Assembly (NCBI GenBank): GCA_015067895.1
Contig: SVLP01000007.1
Location: forward strand, 25,732 to 89,731
DNA length: 64,000 nt
Direction of reading: 5' to 3'
Source of the DNA: Oscillospiraceae bacterium
GTDB lineage: Bacteria > Bacillota_A > Clostridia > Oscillospirales > Oscillospiraceae
Under the pieces are notes generated by a model. The model worked only from the letters and a program-made list of their open reading frames with translations. It ran no database searches and was not told where the DNA came from. Of the stretch, positions 18,274-27,493 are shown piece by piece. Both the position numbers and the translations under genes were made by a program. Each line of letters opens with the position of its first letter. The first letter of the stretch is position 1.

Positions 18274-18562
18274 GCTTGGTAATTTTATCGTCGATGGTCA
18301 GGATCTCGCCCTCCGGGCGGTAGACGACCTTGACATAGGCACTGACCTTCTCGGCACCGGCGCGGATGGCCACGTGCTGGCACTCCTTGACGATGTCCAT
18401 CAGCTGGTCGTAGTCGTCGCCCTCGATGGTGGTCTCGAAGGGGCCCACGTGGCAGTGCAGGCCGGTGCTTTTGATGTAGGCGATGACCTCATCCACGATG
18501 CGGAGAAGCTCATCCTGGTTGGGTGCCACGGGAAGGACTTGGATCGCGATACTTGCTTTCAT
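18260..18562 (-). CDS. Thiamin-binding protein of the YkoF/MTH1187 family
   Basis: A 100-residue ferredoxin-like-fold protein with IAIQVLPVAPN at the start and the conserved GLHCHVGPFETTIEG segment typical of the MTH1187/YkoF family, which binds thiamin or its pyrimidine half. No signal peptide, so it is cytoplasmic. It is the first gene after the TPP riboswitch. ATG at 18562 has GGAGG upstream. Confidence 0.85.
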   Translation of the reverse strand: MKASIAIQVLPVAPNQDELLRIVDEVIAYIKSTGLHCHVGPFETTIEGDDYDQLMDIVKECQHVAIRAGAEKVSAYVKVVYRPEGEILTIDDKITKHAEA

Positions 18563-18583
18563 AGAAAATACCTCCAAAATAGA

Positions 18584-18617
18584 ATTGCCTTCGCCGGAAG
18601 TACCCAGCGAAGGCAAT
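18584..18617 (-). promoter_or_regulatory. Expression-platform hairpin after the TPP aptamer
   Basis: ATTGCCTTCGC and GCGAAGGCAAT form an 11-bp stem just before the first ribosome site of the operon, with a moderately T-rich tail. It could act as terminator or as the ribosome-site switch of the riboswitch. Confidence 0.6.
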
Positions 18618-18673
18618 GGTCAGTACATTTTGGTTGTTGCGTATACACGCGGCCCGACAATGCACTTTGCTAT

Positions 18674-18759
18674 GCTCCCTACGCTGGCATGATCCAGATC
18701 AGGTTATTGGGTCGCGGGAATACCCGCCTCTCAGCCCGTCGATTCGGACTCCCCTTGTC
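18674..18759 (-). ncRNA. TPP riboswitch (THI element)
   Basis: On the minus strand the conserved pieces occur in order: GGGGAGTC, GCTGAGAGG, then GACCC, AACCTGATCTGG, and ATGCCAGCGTAGGGA. This is the standard TPP aptamer. It precedes the four-gene thiamin-precursor ABC operon and should turn it off when TPP is plentiful. Confidence 0.97.
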
Positions 18760-18766
18760 ATGGTTC

Positions 18767-18795
18767 AGTATAAACGGTTTATGGGCCGTTGTCAA
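18767..18795 (-). promoter_or_regulatory. Promoter of the TPP-riboswitch operon
   Basis: TTGACA (18790-18795) and TATACT (18767-18772) with a 17-bp spacer. Confidence 0.88.
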
Positions 18796-18806
18796 CCGGT
18801 AAATAC

Positions 18807-19067
18807 TTACAGATGGTTCCAGAAATAGCTCTGCATGGCAACGGTGGCGGCCATCTCATTGGGGCCGTCGCAGGTGATGGTCACCGTGTCGCCCCTGCGG
18901 ACGCCCAGGGTCAACAGCCGCAGCAGGGCGTCGGCCCGGACGGACTTGCTGCCCCGGGTGACCGTGATGGCAGTATCTGCAAACTGCCGGGCGATCCGGG
19001 CGATCTGCATGGCAGGCCGGGCGTGGATGCCGGTGGATTCCTGGATGGTGTGTTCGAATCGCTTCAT
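18807..19067 (-). CDS. HPr-family phosphocarrier lacking the regulatory Ser46 site
   Basis: An 86-residue HPr protein. The catalytic His15 motif STGIHARPAMQIA is intact, so it can accept phosphate from enzyme I. The region that normally carries the HPr-kinase target Ser46 reads RADALLRLLTLGV, with Ala at the aligned place, so ATP-dependent regulatory phosphorylation should not occur. ATG at 19067 follows AGGAGGA. It is a single-gene unit with its own promoter and a cre-like site, and not next to other PTS genes. A glucose-type PTS lies 40 kb away in this window. Confidence 0.88.
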   Translation of the reverse strand: MKRFEHTIQESTGIHARPAMQIARIARQFADTAITVTRGSKSVRADALLRLLTLGVRRGDTVTITCDGPNEMAATVAMQSYFWNHL

Positions 19068-19134
19068 GATGGATTCCTCCTGTTGGGGTATCTCTGTCGG
19101 AGGTTCGAGCGCCGTGATCCCCCTCCGATTCATT

Positions 19135-19148
19135 TGGAAACGTTTCCA
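19135..19148. promoter_or_regulatory. cre-like palindrome TGGAAACGTTTCCA
   Basis: A perfect 14-bp palindrome matching the CcpA/LacI-type operator pattern. It sits just downstream of the predicted transcription start of the HPr-like gene, where a bound repressor would block RNA polymerase. Confidence 0.75.
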
Positions 19149-19163
19149 GTCTCTCCGGAATTA

Positions 19164-19192
19164 AGGATACACCCATTTGAGGAAAAAATCAA
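19164..19192 (-). promoter_or_regulatory. Promoter of the HPr-like gene
   Basis: TTGATT (19187-19192) and TATCCT (19164-19169) with a 17-bp spacer. Between here and 19357 nothing else is recognised. Confidence 0.65.
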
Positions 19193-19356
19193 GTGCTTTT
19201 TTTCGAAGGCAAAAAGACATATCCCGCAGAGAACCGGCCATGACCGTTCCATACGGGTTTTCCGAAGTTTTGACGTACCATAAAAAGACCCCACGTACCA
19301 CATAACGATTCCCAACGCACCGATTACAGTTTGCCCGCAGGGGCTTCCCTGCCGCC

Positions 19357-19385
19357 GCAAAAAGGGCGGCCCGAAAGGGCCGCCC
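19357..19385 (-). terminator. Terminator of the giant PHP-domain gene
   Basis: GGGCGGCCC and GGGCCGCCC pair across a 4-nt loop and are followed on the minus strand by TTTTT. Confidence 0.95.
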
Positions 19386-19407
19386 GGTGCTTAGGGATTA
19401 TGGAGCA

Positions 19408-22400
19408 TCAGGGATAGGTGACGCCGGTGCGGGAGAAGACCCACTCTGCGATGACCACGACGTTGGAGTAGTCCACGTCGGTCAGGCTGGAGCAGCCGTA
19501 GAAGGCACCCTCGCGCAGGACGACGACCTTGTTCAGATCGATGGTGGTCAGGCTGGTGCAGTTCTTGAAGGCGTAGTTGCGGATATCATCCACGGAGTCC
19601 GCCAGAACGACCTCGGTCAGGTTGGGCAGACCGTAGAAGGCCATCTGGCCGATGGAGTTGACACCGGCTTCAATGACGATCCTGGTGATGTCATTGGTGT
19701 AGGCCTCCCAGGGACGGCCCAGGGTGCCGGGCATGTCGGGGTTGGAATTCCAGTGGTAGTTGGCCATGTTGCACTTGCCGTTGTAGCGCTCCTCGGTGGC
19801 GGACACGGTCAGGGTGCCGTCGCTGGTCAGCGTCCAGGTGGTGTAGCCGGACCAGCCGCTTGCGATGACGGTGGGCTCGGCAGCGGCGGTGCAGACCACG
19901 TCCTTACGGTCGCGGACGCGGATCCGGGGCGCGGGGCCGTCGAAGGAGTTGTCGTAGGAGGCCAGGCCGGTGACGGTGATCTCGCAGCCGACGGTCAGAT
20001 TCTCCACATCGTAGGAGGTGGTGATGTAGCCGTCGATGAAGACGCGGCCAACATTGCCGTCGTTGTCCTTGACCATGATGGTCTGGATCAGGCCGTTGGC
20101 GTACTCGAAGGATTCCACGGTGCCCTTCAGGGTGACCAGGGAGCCCAGGACGGAGCCGTCGTTGAGCTCGGAAGCGGTGATCTCGATGGGAGCGACCTCA
20201 TTGCCCTCGGAGATCAGGGTGATCTCGGTGACGGAGATCTGGCGCTCACCCTGATAGCTGGAGGTGGTGCCGGTGATGCGAACCTTGTCGCCGATCTTGA
20301 AGTTGCCGGCCACGGGGAAGGCGTTGATGCCGGCGGTCTCGTCCTGCAGGTAGATGCAGTCGAAGAAGGCGGTGTCCTTGTCATAGCCGGAGGCGTTGGA
20401 GGTGATGACACCCTCGATGGTGAAGGTCATGCCCTCCTCGGCGGCGTGGACATCGGCGATGGGAGCGACCTTCACGGGGTTGACCAGCTTCATCAGGTTC
20501 TCGGCGACCTTGGAGTTTGCGTTGGAAGCAGGGATGGTCAGGTCGTAGTCGTTCATGAAGGCAGAACCGGCCACGATGACCGCGCCCTTGCCTTCACGCT
20601 GCTCCAGCGCCATGACCATCAGGCGGCCATCGTAGGCGGCGGTGGTGCTGCCGTCGCCGTCGGCATCCTTGGAGATGGTGTTCTCATTGGCGAAGATGAC
20701 GGGGGAAACCGTTGCGGGGATGGTACCGTCCACGGTGTAGATGGAGGAGCCGCCGTAGTAGCTCAGAACATCATTCTCAGTCAGCCCCTCGGTCAGGGCG
20801 TTATCGCCCCAGGTGTTGAAGCTCAGGGAGTAGGAGGAATCCTCATAGGTGCCGTCGTCGGCGATGCGCAGGTCGGAGCCGATGTACTCCAGCAGGGCAT
20901 TCTGGGTGGCGGCCATGTGGGGCACGCCGGACAGCTTGTCGTTGCTGTCGCCGGAGCCGGTGACGATCAGGATGCCGCCATTGTCGTGGAAGGCCTTCAG
21001 AGCGGCCAGCTCGGCATCGGAGTAGACCTTGCCCTCGCTCAGGCGGCGGGAGGGCACGTTCAGCACGATGGCTGCATACTTGCCGCTGCCGCAGGCAGCG
21101 ATCAGAGCCTCGGAGGTGGCAGCGATCTCGGTGCGGACGGAGGAGGCATTGGCCAGAGCGGCGAAGTTGCCCATCAGATCCTTGTTATAGCCGGAGACAT
21201 ACTCGTTGGCGTGGCTGCCGTCGATGAGCAGGTAGGCCAGCTCGCTCTCGTCCCGGACATCCAGGTCAACAGAGGCGGTGAAGGTGTACTCGGTGCTCTC
21301 CAGCTCCACCACCACGGTGACGGTGACGGTGGTCTGCTTGGCGACCTCGGGGATCCAGTCGAAGCTGAGCTCCAGCTCGGAGTCGGCGGTCAAAGTGCGG
21401 ACGGTGTTGTCCACGCCCAGAACCTGGGAGCCGATGCTCCAGATGACGGACTTGACCAGCGCGTCGGACAGCTCGCCGTTGTGCAGCTTGGCGGTCAGGG
21501 TGACATTCTCGCCGGTGACGGGGGTCAGGGAGCTGGCGGTCAGGGAGTCGACGCCCAGCATCAGACTCTCGCCCACCCAGACGGGGGCAGTGACGGCCAG
21601 ATCGCCGTCGGCCTGGGTCACGCGGACATAGTAGTAGGAGTAGCTGGGATCCAGCTCGGCAGTCAGCTCGCCGGTGGCCAGAACGGAAGCATCGTCCCAG
21701 GTGTAGGCGACCTTGCCGGAGTTGACGATCAGCTCCACCCTGGCGGTGGAATCGGTGGAGTCGGGATCCTGGACGGAGATGTTGAAGCTCAGCTTCTCGG
21801 GCACGGACTCGACCACGGTGCCCATGGGCAGATCGTTGACGGTGTAGAGGAGCTCCAGGTTCTTGTCCTCGGTGGCGTAGACCCGGCGGGCCCGGATGGC
21901 GTCGTAGATGCCCTCCTCGGTGAAGACCTCAGCCAGCACCACATCGCGGGCATCGTTGGCGTTGCCCCACTTGCCCTTGTGGTTGTCCTGGTTGTTGGTG
22001 GGAGCCACATGCCAGCCCTTGTCCAGAGCCAGGGTGTACTCCTCATAGCTGGGATAGTAGCCGCCGGCGCCGATCTGGCCCTCGCCGTTGCCGACCTCCA
22101 CCAGCTGGACGACTGCATCATATGCAGGATCCCAGTAGGCGAAGTCGGTGAAGTTGCCGAAGGTGTTGCCGGGGTGGTTCAGCTGGGTGATGGAGTCCTT
22201 GCCCTCCTCCTGGCCCAGCAGGTTGTAGTACAGCTTCATACCGGCATCGCTGGTCTTGTTGTTCAGGGCGGTATTGTTGCGGGAGACGATGCCTGGGGTG
22301 GCGAAGGTGTTCATATGGCCGGGGCCGCCAGACCAGGTCATTTCAAAGCCGCCCAGGGCCAGAACGCCGGTATCCTTTGCGTTGAAGTCGGCAATGGCAC

Positions 22401-25400
22401 CCTTGTAGGCTGCCCACAGCTCCTGGGAGTAGGCGGTGGCCAGGCTCATGTCATAGAGGGCACCCTCGGGGTTGGCCTCGCCGGACTTGTCGAAGTAGTT
22501 GGAATGGTCGGTAAAGGCCACGAAGTCCACGTTGGCATCCTCGGGCAGGCTGCCGATGTAGTCCAGGGCGGACTCCAGGGTGCCGGAGCCGTCGGAGTAG
22601 GTGGTGTGGGAGTGGAGCTGACCGAAATACAGGGTGAAGCTGCTCTCGCCCACGGTGAAGCTCCAGGACTTGCTGACGGACTTGCCGTCGGCACGCTTCA
22701 CAGTCAGGGTGACGGTGACGCGGCCGTCGGCCATGTCAGCGGCGGGGGTGTAGGTCACATAGCCATTGGCATAGACGACCTCCACGGTCTCGCCGTTCAC
22801 GACCATCTCGATGGCGGGATTCTCGCCCACGTTGGTCAGCTTGGCGGAAATGGTGGGACGCTTGTTCTCCCGGGTCTGGGAGTTGGCCAGAGGAGCCATA
22901 TCGGAGATGACGGGCTCGTCCCTGACCTCGATGACCACGGAGGAGTCGATGACAACATCCTTGTTGTCCAGACCCAGGATCCGGACGGTCAGGTGCTCGC
23001 CCTCGATCAGGTCGGCGGGGATGGCGGCGGTGTAGCGGTCACCGGAGAGGGTCAGCTCCAACTGGGTGTTGCCCAGGTAGGCTGCGAGCTCCTTCACGCC
23101 GAACAGGGCGTCCACGGTGAAATGGAGCAGGTAACGCTGACCGGCGTAGGCGGGAGCCAGGTTGCCGAAAACGGCCTGGGGCTCGTTGACCACGCCGCCC
23201 GTGATCTTATCGCTGGCGCAGGGGTAGCAATGGTAGGTGAACACATCCCGGTCGGTGACCGCGTACATGCCCCAGGTGGTGAAGTGACCGGCGTAATACT
23301 GCAGGAACTGCATATTGCCGTCGAACACCGCGGTACGGCTGCCCAGGCGGCAGCCGCCGTTGTACTCCTCCACCAGCCAGTCGGCGTCGGTGGTGTCGAA
23401 GGAGTAGAAGGTGTTGTTGCCGCCGCCGGTGGAGCAGAGGTAACCGAAGGACTCATTGAACAGGCGGTAATAGTCGCCATTGCGTTCCACGGTGAAGACC
23501 ACGGCGCCGTTGGAGCAAATGGCCTTGCCGCCGGAGATGGAAGCATCGGCCACCAGCACGGAGCAGGAGGTGGGATCGGCGGGGTCACCCTCCATGCCGG
23601 AGAGGACGCCCTTGGCGGCCTGGTTATAAATGACCACCTGGTCGCCCTCGGCAGGCAGGCCGGGACGCTCGCTGCCCTCTTCGATCAGCTCGTAGATGCA
23701 CACGGGTTTCTGCGTGCCGCTGTAGCAGGAGAAGATGCCGACGGTGTTGTACTGGATGATGTTGGCCTTCTTGTCCAGCTTGGACTGGATGGTAGCAGTG
23801 GTGTCGGAATTGATGGTGATGGAGAAGGAAGCGGCGGTATCCTTGCCCTCCTGGGTGCGCAGCAGGTTGCCGCTCTCGGAGGATGCGTACAGATAGCCGG
23901 TGTTGTCGCCGTTGGTGGCGTACAGGGCGAAGGTGTCGGCCTCCACGCCGGACTCCAGGGTGATGATCTGGGCGTAGGAATCATAGCTCAGCAGATCGTA
24001 GGCCTTGATGACCTCGGCCTGGTCACGGTTGTTGTCCTTCTGGGTGGTGCCCATGGCGTAGTTGTAATCCTTGGTGACGATCAGGATCCGGTCGCCGGAC
24101 TGGAGCTCGGAGACATCGGTGACCAGCTTGGCCTGATCCTCGCCCAGGACGGGGGGATGGTAGATGGTGTAGGCGAAGGTGACTTCCTTGCTGTCCTCCA
24201 TGCCTTCCTTCACGGCCTTGACGGTGAAGGTGGTGTCCTCGGTAATGGCAATGGGGCCGGTGTATTCGGCCCAAACGCCGTCGCCGGTGTGGTAGAGAAT
24301 GGTTGCACCCTCGGTGGCGCAGGTGAAGGAGATCTCAGTACCGGAGTCCACCTCACCGGCCTTGACGGCGGCCTTGGGAGTGGCGACAACGTTGCTGGGC
24401 TGGACGCCGGAGCCGGAGCCGACCGCATAGAAGCGGATGGCGTACATGGCCTCGCTGGGGTTATAGTAGGCGGCCCAGCAGTTGTTGGCGGCGTACCACT
24501 CCAGGTAGGTGCCCTGGCCGCTGCCGACATAGAACTCGTCGGTCTTGCCCTCCACCAGGCTCAGACTCCAGTTGGTGGCCTCCTCCGCGAAGCCCAGGTG
24601 GGTGCGGCTGACCACAGCCAGCTTCTGACCGGCGGCATCGGTGAAGGAAACGGTTCCATCCTCGTTGGCGGTGACCGTCCAGATGTTGGCATCGGAGTAG
24701 CCGGACAGGGTGTCGTCGCCCTCCAGGGTCAGGGGGGTGCCGACGAAGTCGTAGTTCTTTCCGGTGTTGGAGATCTCATTGCTCAGGCCCATGGAGTAGG
24801 TGGGATTGTAGATGACCACCCGGTCGCCGGTGGCAAGAGAAGCGACGAACTCGCCGGAGGTGGCGGTTCCGGAGGTGAAGAACTGCATCACATAGGGCTT
24901 CTGGTTCCACTGCTGGAGGGTGTAGGTGGTAAAGTTCTCCTTATAGTACTCCAGATACAGGGGATTGCCGTTGTAGGTGGCGGCCGCATTGGCCACCAGG
25001 AAGCCGCCCTCGGTGGCTTCCACGTTCCACAGGCTGTACTCGGTGGCCTCGCTTTCGAAGGTCAGCACGTTGCTGGAGGTGCCTGCGGTCAGGTACTGGC
25101 CCTCGGCGTTGGCGAAGAGCCAGGAGCCGGAGGCGTCGGCGGTGACGGTCAGCTCGGCCATGTCGCCGGAGACGGTCAGGGTCTCATTCTCCACGGTGGC
25201 CTGGGCGGCAGCCAGGACGGCACCGCTGACGGTGGAGGTCAGGACGCGGGCGTTGCCGGGGTTGTAGATGTAGACCTTTATGCCGTCAGAGAGCTCGGTG
25301 GCCAGGATGGCCTCACCCTCGGAGGGCGTCACGGGCTCGGTGGGCTCAGTCTCGATGGGCTCACTGGGCTCCGTGGGTTCGGTGGGGGCCACGGGGGCAG

Positions 25401-25947
25401 ACCCGCCCTTGACCCAGAAGTCCAGGGTCTGACCGGCGGTGTTGCCGGTGGCCCAGGTCTTGTAGCAGCGCCAGTCCAGGCCGCCGATGTACACGCCCAG
25501 ATAGCGGACGGTGTCGGAGACGGTGGTGGCCAGGTAGCCGCTCTCGGCATCCACGTTCCACACGCTGACGGTCTCGCCGATGCGGGTGCCGTTGTTGGTG
25601 TTGGTGGTGTAGAGGTAGCCTGCCTCGGTGCTGATGGTGTAGCCGCCCTCGGTGGGCGCGATCGTCCAGCCATAGCCGTCGCCGGCGGTGGTCAGGGTGT
25701 CGCCCTCGACGGTGGCTGCATCGGCCAGGGGCTGACCGCTTCCGCCGTTGCCGACGGTGGGCAGCACGTAGGTCGTGCCGTCCTTGGTCATGGTGATGGC
25801 GACGGTGTCCTCAGCGGTGATGGCGCTGAAATCCACCCTCGTCCAGGTGGTGGCAGAGTCTGCGGCCAGTGCTGTGACGGGGAGCATGGACAGAACCATG
25901 ACCACCGCCAGCAGCAGGGACAGCGCTCTGCTGTGGGTACGTTTCAT
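19408..25947 (-). CDS. Giant secreted PHP-domain surface protein with C-terminal BspA-like module
   Basis: A 2,179-residue exported protein. Order seen: signal peptide (1-29); beta-rich modules; a Glu/Pro/Thr linker near 190-215; further beta-rich repeats; a CHB_HEX_C-like segment near 515-590; more beta modules. A PHP metallo-hydrolase domain spans roughly 1105-1370, with QLHSHTTYSDG, AFTDHSN, LNHPGN and NNQDNHKG providing His and Asp ligands. Ig-like regions follow, then a ThuA-like segment near 1560-1800, two OB-fold-like repeats (about 1830-2015) and the GWSGYTTW module (about 2020-2179). PHP domains of this CehA/McbA-like kind hydrolyse phosphoester or amide bonds; the substrate is unknown. 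There is no LPxTG motif. AGGAGG precedes ATG at 25947. Confidence 0.85.
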   Translation of the reverse strand: MKRTHSRALSLLLAVVMVLSMLPVTALAADSATTWTRVDFSAITAEDTVAITMTKDGTTYVLPTVGNGGSGQPLADAATVEGDTLTTAGDGYGWTIAPTEGGYTISTEAGYLYTTNTNNGTRIGETVSVWNVDAESGYLATTVSDTVRYLGVYIGGLDWRCYKTWATGNTAGQTLDFWVKGGSAPVAPTEPTEPSEPIETEPTEPVTPSEGEAILATELSDGIKVYIYNPGNARVLTSTVSGAVLAAAQATVENETLTVSGDMAELTVTADASGSWLFANAEGQYLTAGTSSNVLTFESEATEYSLWNVEATEGGFLVANAAATYNGNPLYLEYYKENFTTYTLQQWNQKPYVMQFFTSGTATSGEFVASLATGDRVVIYNPTYSMGLSNEISNTGKNYDFVGTPLTLEGDDTLSGYSDANIWTVTANEDGTVSFTDAAGQKLAVVSRTHLGFAEEATNWSLSLVEGKTDEFYVGSGQGTYLEWYAANNCWAAYYNPSEAMYAIRFYAVGSGSGVQPSNVVATPKAAVKAGEVDSGTEISFTCATEGATILYHTGDGVWAEYTGPIAITEDTTFTVKAVKEGMEDSKEVTFAYTIYHPPVLGEDQAKLVTDVSELQSGDRILIVTKDYNYAMGTTQKDNNRDQAEVIKAYDLLSYDSYAQIITLESGVEADTFALYATNGDNTGYLYASSESGNLLRTQEGKDTAASFSITINSDTTATIQSKLDKKANIIQYNTVGIFSCYSGTQKPVCIYELIEEGSERPGLPAEGDQVVIYNQAAKGVLSGMEGDPADPTSCSVLVADASISGGKAICSNGAVVFTVERNGDYYRLFNESFGYLCSTGGGNNTFYSFDTTDADWLVEEYNGGCRLGSRTAVFDGNMQFLQYYAGHFTTWGMYAVTDRDVFTYHCYPCASDKITGGVVNEPQAVFGNLAPAYAGQRYLLHFTVDALFGVKELAAYLGNTQLELTLSGDRYTAAIPADLIEGEHLTVRILGLDNKDVVIDSSVVIEVRDEPVISDMAPLANSQTRENKRPTISAKLTNVGENPAIEMVVNGETVEVVYANGYVTYTPAADMADGRVTVTLTVKRADGKSVSKSWSFTVGESSFTLYFGQLHSHTTYSDGSGTLESALDYIGSLPEDANVDFVAFTDHSNYFDKSGEANPEGALYDMSLATAYSQELWAAYKGAIADFNAKDTGVLALGGFEMTWSGGPGHMNTFATPGIVSRNNTALNNKTSDAGMKLYYNLLGQEEGKDSITQLNHPGNTFGNFTDFAYWDPAYDAVVQLVEVGNGEGQIGAGGYYPSYEEYTLALDKGWHVAPTNNQDNHKGKWGNANDARDVVLAEVFTEEGIYDAIRARRVYATEDKNLELLYTVNDLPMGTVVESVPEKLSFNISVQDPDSTDSTARVELIVNSGKVAYTWDDASVLATGELTAELDPSYSYYYVRVTQADGDLAVTAPVWVGESLMLGVDSLTASSLTPVTGENVTLTAKLHNGELSDALVKSVIWSIGSQVLGVDNTVRTLTADSELELSFDWIPEVAKQTTVTVTVVVELESTEYTFTASVDLDVRDESELAYLLIDGSHANEYVSGYNKDLMGNFAALANASSVRTEIAATSEALIAACGSGKYAAIVLNVPSRRLSEGKVYSDAELAALKAFHDNGGILIVTGSGDSNDKLSGVPHMAATQNALLEYIGSDLRIADDGTYEDSSYSLSFNTWGDNALTEGLTENDVLSYYGGSSIYTVDGTIPATVSPVIFANENTISKDADGDGSTTAAYDGRLMVMALEQREGKGAVIVAGSAFMNDYDLTIPASNANSKVAENLMKLVNPVKVAPIADVHAAEEGMTFTIEGVITSNASGYDKDTAFFDCIYLQDETAGINAFPVAGNFKIGDKVRITGTTSSYQGERQISVTEITLISEGNEVAPIEITASELNDGSVLGSLVTLKGTVESFEYANGLIQTIMVKDNDGNVGRVFIDGYITTSYDVENLTVGCEITVTGLASYDNSFDGPAPRIRVRDRKDVVCTAAAEPTVIASGWSGYTTWTLTSDGTLTVSATEERYNGKCNMANYHWNSNPDMPGTLGRPWEAYTNDITRIVIEAGVNSIGQMAFYGLPNLTEVVLADSVDDIRNYAFKNCTSLTTIDLNKVVVLREGAFYGCSSLTDVDYSNVVVIAEWVFSRTGVTYP

Positions 25948-25998
25948 ACAGTTTCCTCCTTTGTTTTTATCCAGAAATTCCCCGAATTTCTACCGTTC

Positions 25999-26027
25999 AT
26001 TTTATCATTTTCTTTTTCGGATTACAA
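25999..26027 (-). promoter_or_regulatory. Promoter of the giant PHP-domain gene
   Basis: TTGTAA (26022-26027) and TAAAAT (25999-26004) with a 17-bp spacer. Confidence 0.7.
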
Positions 26028-26067
26028 GCACGATCCCCATTTCTTAGCACGAAAGCACATTTTGCAA

Positions 26068-26096
26068 TTGGTAATTCCCGGAACCTGTGCTATACT
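26068..26096 (+). promoter_or_regulatory. melA promoter
   Basis: TTGGTA (26068-26073) and TATACT (26091-26096) with a 17-bp spacer, divergent from the giant gene. Confidence 0.7.
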
Positions 26097-26128
26097 GGCA
26101 CTATCACAGGAAACAGGAGGCTTTTTCC

Positions 26129-27454
26129 ATGCTGAAGATCACCTTCCTCGGTGCGGGCAGCACCGTATTCGCCCGGAACGTCCTCGGAGATGTCATGTGC
26201 ACCCCCGCCCTGCGCCAGTGCGAGATCGCCCTGTATGACATCGACGCCGTCCGGCTTCGGGAGAGCGAGCAGATTTTGCAGACCCTGAACCGGAACATCA
26301 ACGAGGGCCGGGCCCTCATCCGCTCTTACTTAGGTGTGGAAAACCGGCGGGAGGCCCTGGCAGGTGCACGGTTCGTGGTCAACGCCATCCAGATCGGCGG
26401 CTACGAGCCCGCCACGGTCATCGACTTCGAGATCCCCAAAAAGTACGGCCTGCGCCAGACCATCGCCGACACCCTGGGCATCGGCGGCATCATGCGGGCC
26501 CTGCGCACCATCCCGGTGATGGAGGACTTCGCAAGAGACATGGAAGCCGTCTGCCCCGACGCGTGGCTGCTGAACTACTCCAACCCCATGGCCATGCTGA
26601 CGGGCTACATGCTCCGCTATACGAAGGTCAAGACCGTGGGCCTTTGCCACAGCGTCCAGGTCTGCACCAGCTCCCTTCTGGAGCACCTCGGCATGGCGGA
26701 CAGGCTCCCCGGCCACCGGGAGCTGATCGCGGGCATCAACCACATGGGCTGGCTCCTGGACATCCGGGATCAGGAGGGCAACGACCTCTATCCCGAGATC
26801 CGCCGCCGTGCACGGGAGCTGAACGCGAAGGAAAAGCACTGGGACATGGTGCGCTTCGACTACATCGAAAAGCTCGGCTACTACTGCACCGAGTCCAGCG
26901 AGCACAACGCCGAATACAACCCTTTCTATATTAAAAAGAACTACCCCGAGCTCATCGACCGGTTCAACATCCCGCTCGACGAATATCCCCGCCGCTGCAT
27001 CAGCCAGATCCAGGGCTGGAAGGACATGTCCGAGGGACTGCTGACCGATCCCAACCTGACCCATACGCGCACCGGCGAATACGCCTCCTACATCATGGAG
27101 GCCATCTACACCGACTCCCCCATCCGCATCGGCGGCAACGTGCTGAACACCGGCCACCTGATCTCCGACTTCCCGGAGACCGCCTGTGTGGAAGTCCCCT
27201 GTCTGGTGGACGCGGCGGGTGTCCATCCCACCTTTGTAGGTGCCCTGCCCCCGGTCTGCGCCGCCATGAACATGACCAACATCAACGTCCAGCTCCTCAC
27301 CATCGAGGCCGCCCGCACGAAAAAACGGGAGGATATCCTCCGCGCCGCCATGCTCGACCCCCACACCGCCGCCGAGCTGAGTCTGGACGACATCGAAAAG
27401 ATGACCCTGGAGCTCATCGAGGCCCATGGGGAGTTTATGGAAATGTATCGATAA
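26129..27454 (+). CDS. melA: Alpha-galactosidase, GH4 family (MelA type)
   Basis: NAD- and Mn-dependent glycosidase of family GH4, 441 residues. The N-terminal Rossmann motif is FLGAGSTVFARN. The CHSVQ motif, with the metal-binding Cys, is the form found in MelA alpha-galactosidases, and the second metal ligand His is in GINHMGW. There is no signal peptide, so it works on imported galactosides such as melibiose. ATG at 26129 follows CAGGAGG. It is a single-gene unit with its own promoter and terminator; no galactoside importer is adjacent. Confidence 0.93.
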   Translation: MLKITFLGAGSTVFARNVLGDVMCTPALRQCEIALYDIDAVRLRESEQILQTLNRNINEGRALIRSYLGVENRREALAGARFVVNAIQIGGYEPATVIDFEIPKKYGLRQTIADTLGIGGIMRALRTIPVMEDFARDMEAVCPDAWLLNYSNPMAMLTGYMLRYTKVKTVGLCHSVQVCTSSLLEHLGMADRLPGHRELIAGINHMGWLLDIRDQEGNDLYPEIRRRARELNAKEKHWDMVRFDYIEKLGYYCTESSEHNAEYNPFYIKKNYPELIDRFNIPLDEYPRRCISQIQGWKDMSEGLLTDPNLTHTRTGEYASYIMEAIYTDSPIRIGGNVLNTGHLISDFPETACVEVPCLVDAAGVHPTFVGALPPVCAAMNMTNINVQLLTIEAARTKKREDILRAAMLDPHTAAELSLDDIEKMTLELIEAHGEFMEMYR

Positions 27455-27458
27455 CTGT

Positions 27459-27488
27459 AAAAAGCACCGGCCAGGCCGGTGCTTTTTT
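27459..27488. terminator. Bidirectional terminator after melA
   Basis: AAAAGCACCGGCC pairs with GGCCGGTGCTTTT across a one-base loop, with T-runs on both strands; it serves melA and the convergent gene. Confidence 0.95.
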
Positions 27489-27493
27489 GCGCG

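Noticed and set aside
19408..19880. BspA-like leucine-rich proteins as evidence of lateral transfer
   Set aside because: Base composition and codon use look the same as the neighbours; such modules are common in gut Firmicutes.
19387..26238. A 2,283-residue open frame on the plus strand opposite the giant PHP gene
   Set aside because: It is the antisense shadow of a GC-rich coding region. The protein is Gly/Val/Asp/His-rich without domains, while the minus strand has a signal peptide, catalytic motifs, promoter and terminator.
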